DNA from: Candidatus Obscuribacterales bacterium
GTDB taxonomy: Bacteria; Cyanobacteriota; Vampirovibrionia; Obscuribacterales; Obscuribacteraceae
Reading direction: 5' to 3'
Length of the DNA: 57,932 bases
Assembly (NCBI GenBank): GCA_019746975.1
Contig: JAIERK010000093.1
Coordinates: forward strand, 1 to 57,932
In this document: positions 51,668 through 57,932 of the stretch, in pieces
Position numbering within the stretch: position 1 is the stretch's first letter
Layout of the letters: every line of letters begins with the position of its first letter
Position numbers and translations under genes: made by a program
Notes under the pieces: generated by a model
Told to the model about the DNA's origin: nothing
Seen by the model: the letters and a program-made list of their open reading frames with translations, nothing else
The model's database searches: none

Positions 51668-51874
51668 TTACTCTGCGGGGAGCTCGATTGTGGACCAGCA
51701 GAGGTTGCAAGAGGGGCTCAGACCTGGTGCGCTGTTGTCCGGCACGATATTGCCGCAGCCGCACTGGATGAGCCCGTCAGAAAGGCGTCGACCTTTCGTG
51801 GGTGGGTTGGTTGAAGAAATGACGTCAGAGGGGAGTGAATTTCCCCAGATTTGCGATGGATAGATCAATTCCAT
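51668..51874 (-). CDS. Small zinc-ribbon-like protein
   Basis: A 68-residue protein from ATG 51874 with GGAG seven bases upstream. CGCGNIVP and CNLCWSTI, 18 residues apart, give a CxC and a CxxC pair, consistent with a small treble-clef or zinc-ribbon fold. The N-terminal half is polar and probably flexible (YPSQIWGNSLPSDVISSTNP). No family assignment. The stop of the isoaspartyl peptidase gene is 35 bases upstream in the same direction. Confidence 0.55.
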   Translation of the reverse strand: MELIYPSQIWGNSLPSDVISSTNPPTKGRRLSDGLIQCGCGNIVPDNSAPGLSPSCNLCWSTIELPAE

Positions 51875-51908
51875 CTGAGTCTCCGTGAGCCTGATTTTAC
51901 TCTGCAAC

Positions 51909-52931
51909 TCAACTGTCGTAGATTGCAGTCAAAACCGTTCCGTCTTTGAAGATGACGCCACGGTACATTCCAATCGTGTTGTAGCGCATGGCGTAATTGC
52001 CCTGCGGATCGATCAGAATGAGTCCGCCATCACCGCCGGTGCGCGGCAGTGTGACATTGAAGATGCGATCGGCTGTCTGGGCGACGGTCATGCCCTTGTA
52101 GCGCACGAGCGAGCTTGCTTCGTGACAAACAGCGCTGCGGATGAAGTGCTCACCGTATCCGGTGGCGGAAGCGGCTAACGTTTCGTTGTCGGCATATGTA
52201 CCTGAACCGATTAAGGGTGAATCACCTACTCGTCCAGGATCCTTGCCGACAGTGCCACCAGTGGAGGTGGCAGCGGCGACGTGGTGATGGTGGTCGACGG
52301 CGACCGCGCCAACAGTTCCGTGCTTCTTGCCAAGCGGTTTTTCGTGCTGTTCTTCGCCGTCCGCGGTCAATCCGGACGGGCGACGCCCACCATGCTTCTT
52401 GGCTTTTGACAGTGCTTTGAGGAACCTCTCCAGGTTCTTTTCCGCAGTTTTTGTCATGAAATAATCCGGGTCGACTATATCGAGACCGGCTTTTTTCGCG
52501 ACTTTTTGAGCAAATCTGTTGGCTCCCTTGCCGACGAGGAGAACATGATGCGTGTGCTCCATGATGGCTCGTGCCAGTGTTACCGGATTTTTCACGCAGT
52601 TGATTCCAGCAGCCGCGCCGGCATGCAATGCAGTGCCTTCCATAACGGCGGCATCCATCTCAATCTTGCCTGTTCTGGTCAGGCAGGAGCCGCGACCAGC
52701 GTTATAGATCGGCGCATCTTCAAGGACTTTGACAGCGGCGATGACAGCATCCAGGCTACCGCCGCCCTTCTTGATGATAGTGTGCCCAGCTCTGAGCGCC
52801 TGCTCCAGTGCGTCTCTTGCCTCTTTCTCGCGAGGTTTTGTCAATTTGACGCGGGATATCGCTCCTGCACCACCATGAACAACTAGAACGGCATCTCTAC
52901 CGCCAAACGCCAATTTTGATGAGACAACCAT
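51909..52931 (-). CDS. Isoaspartyl peptidase / L-asparaginase, Ntn-hydrolase type
   Basis: A 340-residue type-2 asparaginase. VLVVHGGAGAI near residue 17, APIYNAGRGSCL near 73, MDAAVMEG near 92, the autocleavage and catalytic threonine in KKHGTVGAVAVD near 205 and GRVGDSPLIGSGTYAD near 232 are all present. The precursor should cut itself before the threonine to give alpha and beta chains, then hydrolyse isoaspartyl dipeptides or asparagine. A Lys/Gly/Arg-rich linker (KAKKHGGRRPSG) near the cleavage site is normal in length. The start has AAGG about ten bases upstream. No signal peptide. Confidence 0.95.
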   Translation of the reverse strand: MVVSSKLAFGGRDAVLVVHGGAGAISRVKLTKPREKEARDALEQALRAGHTIIKKGGGSLDAVIAAVKVLEDAPIYNAGRGSCLTRTGKIEMDAAVMEGTALHAGAAAGINCVKNPVTLARAIMEHTHHVLLVGKGANRFAQKVAKKAGLDIVDPDYFMTKTAEKNLERFLKALSKAKKHGGRRPSGLTADGEEQHEKPLGKKHGTVGAVAVDHHHHVAAATSTGGTVGKDPGRVGDSPLIGSGTYADNETLAASATGYGEHFIRSAVCHEASSLVRYKGMTVAQTADRIFNVTLPRTGGDGGLILIDPQGNYAMRYNTIGMYRGVIFKDGTVLTAIYDS

Positions 52932-53140
52932 CGTTCCAACCCTTATGAACTGCCAAACCGGACGACTAACTCAGGCATTCTTGCGAGTGCATGGGTTGAA
53001 AAAAGTCGCCTGTAATTATCTGGAGGAGTTTACCTGGTAAAAAGAGAAATGATCAAACATCCTCTCAGATTAATTCCAAAAGGCAAGGTAATTCAAGAAG
53101 CCCGATAGAGCTTCAGTATGTTTAAACTACGTCAGGTCAG

Positions 53141-53764
53141 CTAGATTGCAAATCCTTGTCTGCGGAGCTTGGCGAGAGCCGCTTGATTATCGCTGTGAGA
53201 CACGAATGTGTTGCCGACCCCTTGCAAAGGTGCCTGGATGGATTCGCGCGCTCTTGCTTCAATCGCTCTGAGGGCCTGTTCGCCAGCATCTTTAGTCTCG
53301 GGGCTCTGAGTCATCTCGGCTGATGCCAGTCCCATGAAGATGGCGGAGGCCATGCCTCGCTCTTTGTTGTCCTGGTCGTTCTCCTTGTTTTCCTTCTTGC
53401 CGTGGTTGTCGTGCGGCTCGGAGGAAGAATCGGATTGCGCCAAAATCGAATTAGAACCTGCAAAACCATCGCCCCATGTCCTGGCGGTGATGTCTTTATA
53501 GCCGTTCTCTAGCGTATCTGAAGCGACCTTCGCGGCTGTGGGTCCGCTATCATTGCCGGATCTTTGTTGAACGCCGTCGGCGCTGTTGAGACTGTTAAAA
53601 GCCCCAAAGCTCGCGGCGGTCAGTGCATCGGTGTCTCTGCCGGCTGTCAGGCTCTTGAAATCAACGTCGGAAAACAGAGAGCTGCTCGCTCCTGAGTTGG
53701 CTCTCGAATCTATGCTGACACGGTCGCTGACGCCTTCGCTGCCTCGATCACTACCTATTGACAT
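53141..53764 (-). CDS. Low-complexity hydrophilic protein, unknown
   Basis: A 207-residue protein, Ser/Asp/Asn/Gly-rich in its first 110 residues (SIDSRANSGASSSLF, SLNSADGVQQRSGNDSG), with a charged stretch KKENKENDQDNKERG near 130 and a helical C-terminal part (EQALRAIEARARESIQ). No signal peptide, no ribosome site visible, no known domain. Its composition matches other lineage-specific proteins in the AT-richer part of the window. It is supported mainly by length and reading-frame quality. Confidence 0.55.
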   Translation of the reverse strand: MSIGSDRGSEGVSDRVSIDSRANSGASSSLFSDVDFKSLTAGRDTDALTAASFGAFNSLNSADGVQQRSGNDSGPTAAKVASDTLENGYKDITARTWGDGFAGSNSILAQSDSSSEPHDNHGKKENKENDQDNKERGMASAIFMGLASAEMTQSPETKDAGEQALRAIEARARESIQAPLQGVGNTFVSHSDNQAALAKLRRQGFAI

Positions 53765-53940
53765 AGTAAGTGTTGCCTTCGCTAGTAAGGTGGAACTCCG
53801 GATGGGCGTTAAATACCCATTAGTACATAATCTATTAGAGCACGGAAAAGCGCAATGTCAAGCGAATTTAATGGCAAGATCCTGCTTGGTTTCTGGCTTT
53901 TCTCAATATCAAAATCGATTTTTCGGACGCTCGGATGGCT

Positions 53941-54879
53941 CTACAATCCAGCCGCGGCGCTGACCGGCTGGCTGCCTGCCAGGTAGCTTCCTTTGTGGTG
54001 ATTATGGTGAGTCGGGGGCAGTACCTTCATGTCGACAAGGGCGGCTCTGCAAATTTTTTCCACTTCCGGATCTCCTGCACCGAGTCGCGCTGCGTGAGAG
54101 TATTCGGCGATTGCTTCGTTGAGCATGAGGCCGGAACGGTATGCTGTGCCAAGTTGAATGTGCACCATGGGGTCGCCTGGTCTCATTGAAGCATCGCGAT
54201 GGAGCCATGTAATTGTTTCGCTCCAATTGCCGCTCTTCATTGCCTGTTCTATCGCCTTGTTCCTTCCGAGATTGTAGGCGCTATAGACGGCTTGTTGCGG
54301 CGGAGGTGGAAGCGGTGGACCCTGGTAGCCGACCTGAATCTGATTGACCCTGAAGGTGTCGTGGGGTTGAGTAAATGCGACATAAGTATTCGGTCCGAAT
54401 GTATAAACATCATTGGGATGCGACTGGTGGTCGAAGACCTTTTGATGTTGCTGACCGAATATGCGCTCCATCTCTTTGGTCGTGAGTTGGGAATTTGGTA
54501 CGTTGATTGTGAACACTGACTTTGTGACAGAGCCACTCTGTGGTCCATCTTGATGGAGCTGATACAGTAAAGTGCGCTTGGGCTCCTGGTACCAATAGTA
54601 GTTCTTCGCCTTGAGAGCCAACTGAGAACGCTCATTCTCGGGCGCTCCTACGACATAACGCAGATATGACAAATTCATCAACTCGGGCTGTTGAGAGAGT
54701 TGATAGATCAGATTGACTGTGTCGGAAGGCAGTGCTGGTGGGCGAGATCTTGCATATGCTGCCTGTGGGCCGGCAGAATCGTCAGATGTTATCGGTGTGT
54801 ACAGGCTGCTTGACAAACTCGCCAGGACGGCGAGAGCGAGTCCGGTGCATTTACGAGCAGTATGTTGCCTTGACTTCAT
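53941..54879 (-). CDS. Secreted protein with C-terminal TPR-like repeats
   Basis: A 312-residue protein. An N-terminal Sec signal (CTGLALAVLASLSSSLYTP) is followed by a region of about 130 residues with beta character (SVTKSVFTINVPNSQL, NDVYTFGPNTYVAF, VGYQGPPLPPPP) and then helical repeats (AYNLGRNKAIEQAMKSGNW, VHIQLGTAYRSGLMLNEAIA, EYSHAARLGAGDPEVEKI) that fit one or two TPRs. The end is His-rich (PPTHHNHHKG). Periplasmic location is expected; the role is unknown. Confidence 0.7.
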   Translation of the reverse strand: MKSRQHTARKCTGLALAVLASLSSSLYTPITSDDSAGPQAAYARSRPPALPSDTVNLIYQLSQQPELMNLSYLRYVVGAPENERSQLALKAKNYYWYQEPKRTLLYQLHQDGPQSGSVTKSVFTINVPNSQLTTKEMERIFGQQHQKVFDHQSHPNDVYTFGPNTYVAFTQPHDTFRVNQIQVGYQGPPLPPPPQQAVYSAYNLGRNKAIEQAMKSGNWSETITWLHRDASMRPGDPMVHIQLGTAYRSGLMLNEAIAEYSHAARLGAGDPEVEKICRAALVDMKVLPPTHHNHHKGSYLAGSQPVSAAAGL

Positions 54880-55064
54880 ACAGTCTGTCCCACCATGAAT
54901 TGATTGATTATAACGATCTTGTCAAAATACTCAATGAAATGCTGTTCGATAACTTATTTTTCGTTTGCAATTCTCTGGGCTTTGTGCTTTGTCCTGGTTG
55001 TCAGCGACATTCAGCTGGTTGATATATGATCTTTCCCTGACGGAACCGGAGGGTATGAGCGTCG

Positions 55065-57293
55065 ATGAACAAAGGTAATCACAGATCGCGAGCACTTTCG
55101 CTGTTCTCGGCGATGCTGATGTTGAGCGCCTCTCCGGGCTCGGCTATGGCGGCACAATCAGAGTCATCAACGATGGAAAGCAAAACCGACAGCAAGAAGC
55201 TTAGTTATCCACAAGCCAAAAAAATGGATCATGTTGACCTTTACCATGGAAAAAAAGTCGAAGATCCATATCGCTGGCTGGAGGATCCGCATACAGAGGA
55301 TACTCGCAAGTGGATTGATGCGGAGAATAAGGTAACAAGAGCATTTATAGACTCCGTTCAACTGCGTCCGAAAATCAATCAGCGATTGAAGGAGCTCTGG
55401 GACTACGAAAAATACGCCACGCCTTTTCTCGAGGGGGGGCGATTGTTTTATTTCAAAAACTCCGGCTTGCAAAATCAGGATGTTGTCTACGTCAAAGACG
55501 ACGCCTCAAAAGAAGCGCGTGTTCTCCTAGATCCCAACCAACTCTCCAAGGATGGAACTGTCGCATTAGCCGGTATGGACATCACGCGCGATGGTAAGTA
55601 TATGGCTTACGGAATTTCCAGAGCCGGCTCGGATTGGCAGGAATGGTATATCAAGGACGTTGATACCGGCAAAGATCTGGACGAGAAAATTGAGTGGGTG
55701 AAGTTCTCCAACGCCTCCTGGACCGCTGATAGCAAGGGCTTCTTCTACAGTCGATACGATCGGCCTAACGAGAAAACCAAGCACGAAGATCAAAATTATT
55801 TCCAGAAGCTTTATTTTCATAAGATCGGGACGAAACAAGACCAGGATAATTTGGTTTATGAACGAAAAGATGAGAGAGAATGGGGCTTTGATGGTTCGGT
55901 GTCAGATGATGGCAATTATCTGATCATCCACGTTTGGAAAGGCACAGAACCGAAAAACCGAGTATTCTACAAGGATTTGCGAAAAGCTGATTCTCCTGTA
56001 GTTGAGCTATTGAACAAGGCCGATGCCCGTTATACGTTCATCGGCAACGAAGGCAAGAAGTTCTGGTTGCTCACAGATCTCGATGCTCCGAAAAGTCGAA
56101 TCGTCGCGATTGACATCGAGAAATCGGCGACGACTGGAAAGCCTGATTTGACCGAGGTCTTGGCTGAGCGCAATGAGACATTGGAGCATGTGAGTTATGT
56201 GGGCGGCAGATTTTTCTTGAAGTATCTGAAAGATGCCTATACCCAGATCGAAGAGTGCACTACGGGTGGTGCGACTATTCGCAAGGTGGAACTTCCTGGG
56301 ATAGGTACTGCTAATGGGTTTGGTGGAAGGAGTGATGACAAGGAGACCTATTATACGTATACCAGTTTCAACACTCCTCCGATGATTTACCGATTCGATA
56401 CCGAATCGAGTAAGAGCGAGCTGTTTTTTAAACCGATTGTGAAATTCGATCCATCGCGATTCGTGACGGAGCAGGTTTTCGTCGAGAGTAAAGATGGAAC
56501 CAAAGTGCCCATGTTTCTCGTACACAAAAAAGGTGTTGAGTTAAACAGCAACAACCCTACTTATCTATATGGCTACGGCGGCTTTAATATCGCGCTTCGA
56601 CCATCTTTCTCTGTGGCGCTTGTCGAATGGATGGAGATGGGTGGTGTATTCGCCCAGGCTTGTTTGAGAGGTGGTGGCGAGTATGGTGAGAAGTGGCATG
56701 AGGCCGGAATGAAAAAACAGAAGCAGAATGTTTTTGATGATTTCATTTCGTGTGGAGAATGGCTTATTAGCAACAAATACACATCGACGAAGAAGCTTGC
56801 AATCGCAGGTGCAAGCAATGGCGGGCTGTTGGTTGGTGCATGTATGACTCAACGTCCGGATCTGTTCGCTGCAGCTTGTCCTACGGTCGGTGTTCTTGAT
56901 ATGTTGCGGTTCCACAAGTTCACTATTGGCTGGGGCTGGGTATCGGATTATGGCAGCGCAGACAACTCGGATGATTTTGCTGTGTTGTATGCCTACTCGC
57001 CGTTGCACAACGTCAAAAAAGGAAAGACGTATCCGTCGACACTGTTGATCACTGCCGATCATGATGACCGCGTCGTACCTGCGCATAGTTTCAAGTTTGC
57101 GGCGGCGCTCCAAGAGGCGCATCAAGGTGAGAATCCAGTCCTCATTCGAATTGAGACAAGTGCTGGTCATGGTGCCGGAAAGCCAACCAACAAGATTATT
57201 GACGAATGGACCGACAAGTTTGCTTTTCTGGTGAACGTACTCGACTTCGAGAAAGAGGCTGAAGCCGGTCTCAAATGCAACTTAACCAACTAA
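55065..57293 (+). CDS. Prolyl oligopeptidase (S9A), secreted
   Basis: A 742-residue enzyme with a Sec signal (SLFSAMLMLSASPGSAMAA). The N-terminal part holds DPYRWLED and a seven-bladed propeller; the hydrolase domain has the complete triad: Ser584 in IAGASNGGLLVGA, Asp667 in ADHDDRVVP and His702 in SAGHGAGKP. The domain boundaries and total length match the S9A family, so it should cut proline-containing short peptides in the periplasm or outside. GGAGGG at 55048 is 11 bases before ATG 55065; an out-of-frame ATG at 55055 opens a 7-codon frame whose stop overlaps the gene start. Confidence 0.96.
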   Translation: MNKGNHRSRALSLFSAMLMLSASPGSAMAAQSESSTMESKTDSKKLSYPQAKKMDHVDLYHGKKVEDPYRWLEDPHTEDTRKWIDAENKVTRAFIDSVQLRPKINQRLKELWDYEKYATPFLEGGRLFYFKNSGLQNQDVVYVKDDASKEARVLLDPNQLSKDGTVALAGMDITRDGKYMAYGISRAGSDWQEWYIKDVDTGKDLDEKIEWVKFSNASWTADSKGFFYSRYDRPNEKTKHEDQNYFQKLYFHKIGTKQDQDNLVYERKDEREWGFDGSVSDDGNYLIIHVWKGTEPKNRVFYKDLRKADSPVVELLNKADARYTFIGNEGKKFWLLTDLDAPKSRIVAIDIEKSATTGKPDLTEVLAERNETLEHVSYVGGRFFLKYLKDAYTQIEECTTGGATIRKVELPGIGTANGFGGRSDDKETYYTYTSFNTPPMIYRFDTESSKSELFFKPIVKFDPSRFVTEQVFVESKDGTKVPMFLVHKKGVELNSNNPTYLYGYGGFNIALRPSFSVALVEWMEMGGVFAQACLRGGGEYGEKWHEAGMKKQKQNVFDDFISCGEWLISNKYTSTKKLAIAGASNGGLLVGACMTQRPDLFAAACPTVGVLDMLRFHKFTIGWGWVSDYGSADNSDDFAVLYAYSPLHNVKKGKTYPSTLLITADHDDRVVPAHSFKFAAALQEAHQGENPVLIRIETSAGHGAGKPTNKIIDEWTDKFAFLVNVLDFEKEAEAGLKCNLTN

Positions 57294-57855
57294 GGCCAGT
57301 GGCGGAGCTACATTCGTGTCGCGTCGCGAAGGCTGCATATTGGGACAAGTCTGCTGTCCTGGTTCTGCATTCATTGCCCGTGTTCAAATGTTCTCTGTTC
57401 TCACCGTCCTCTAAGCTTGGCCGGTAAAGCCCACGCTAGCTCGCATGGTCAATTTTGGAAGACGCAATAGGAGAATTGCCCTGCCCACTTTAGTAGCTAT
57501 TGAAGAGTGAACTGTTCTTCGATGCCGGTTTCATTGGGGTTTTGGGAAGATTCCGGCGAGATTACTTGATATCCAGAGTGACATCCAAGCAAAGGAATTC
57601 CCAATTTCATCTTGGCAAATGGCTTTACAGTGCTAGAGGTTGCCTCTGATCGCTGGTATGGTTCAGAACAAGAACTCGTTATCGACTGCTGAATCTCGTC
57701 AAGTCAAAAAGGCAAGTACACACCAGAAAACGCAGTCTCATCAGTCGATTTCATCGATCTGTGAGATTCTGGCGCGATATCACATGCGGTGCTCCACAGT
57801 GGTCTGCTGTGGTTGCTGACGAGATTTGTGTGTCGATTGTTCTTAACTCATTTCC
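57294..57855. other. Gene-poor stretch before the right repeat
   Basis: About 560 bases without a credible gene or strong hairpin; the prolyl oligopeptidase terminator must be here, but I do not see a clear one. Confidence 0.45.
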
Positions 57856-57932
57856 CGTAAATGCTCAGTGGTGGACGTGACCGGCGGCTCGCCGGTCAAA
57901 GATTGAGATTAGTTGGTAACCTCTAAGTCAGT
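57856..57932. repeat. Terminal inverted repeat, right copy
   Basis: Exact inverted copy of bases 1-77, with the same 9 bp hairpin in mirror orientation. Immediately inside the repeat the flanking sequences of the two ends are unrelated, so the repeat boundary is sharp. Confidence 0.95.

Noticed and set aside
1..57932. tRNA, rRNA or prophage genes
   Set aside because: I looked for cloverleaf ends, T-loop signatures, rRNA-like blocks and phage structural or integrase genes on both strands and found none I could support.

Overview
The window is a 57.9 kb bacterial contig without rRNA, tRNA, CRISPR, integrase or transposase genes that I can recognise. Its housekeeping genes point to a chromosome of a bacterium with an outer membrane: gatB, an HU-type DNA-binding protein, an MlaE/MlaF/MCE lipid-transport operon, an M23 peptidase, ExbD/TolR and a prolyl oligopeptidase. 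The many lineage-specific TPR and low-complexity repeat proteins remind me of large-genome Melainabacteria/Vampirovibrionia (Obscuribacterales-like). That assignment is an impression and has not been tested.

Both ends carry the same 77 bp sequence in inverted orientation (1-77 and 57856-57932), and each copy contains a 9 bp hairpin. The stretch is therefore bounded by an inverted repeat. Either it is a real TIR-bounded or invertible segment, or the contig broke at a longer inverted repeat. Exactly 77 bp is also a common assembly k-mer.

Two kinds of DNA alternate. Type A is GC-rich, with codons ending in G or C, clear Shine-Dalgarno sites, one or a few genes per unit, and strong hairpins lacking a U-tract between units. 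It covers about 2.9-13.4, 15.7-16.7, 17.8-28.3, 45.1-49.7 and 51.1-51.9 kb. Its genes are an SbmA/YddA-type ABC exporter, a glycoamylase-family protein, a GH1 beta-glucosidase remnant, DsbD and thioredoxin, a GNAT protein, a degenerate Nudix protein, an MFS transporter, oligoendopeptidase F, two PlsC-like acyltransferases beside a broken diacylglycerol-kinase gene, a YihY/zinc-ribbon/Nudix fusion, an adenosine-deaminase-like protein, and a family of three secreted paralogs. Type B is more AT-rich, with long gene-poor spacers holding degenerate short repeats (10.1, 32.5-32.9 and 50.7 kb). It carries the apparent core genes at 29.1-44.8 and 50.2-57.3 kb and several repeat-rich proteins of unknown function.

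Region by region: 0.5-2.3 kb TPR lipoprotein candidate; 2.9-7.8 kb export and glycan locus; 8.4-13.4 kb secreted proteins and periplasmic thiol reduction (DsbD, Trx); 13.9-18.7 kb small membrane proteins, GNAT, secreted paralog 2; 19.0-23.6 kb a leftward series of unknown proteins, Nudix-like protein and MFS transporter; 23.8-28.2 kb PepF and phospholipid-synthesis-like genes; 29.1-33.9 kb HU, PQQ-like beta-propeller, orphan response regulator, Gly-rich repeat protein; 34.0-38.7 kb TPR, M23, small protein and gatB; 39.1-42.1 kb MCE/Mla lipid transport; 42.5-44.8 kb CAP-domain protein and Arg/Gln-repeat protein; 45.1-49.7 kb paralog 3, YihY-Nudix, adenosine-deaminase-like protein; 50.2-57.3 kb ExbD, small proteins, isoaspartyl peptidase, unknowns and prolyl oligopeptidase.

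The items most worth following up are the terminal inverted repeat, the A/B mosaic with its hairpin-separated genes and 5'-truncated remnants, the three-member secreted family, and the YihY-Nudix fusion.
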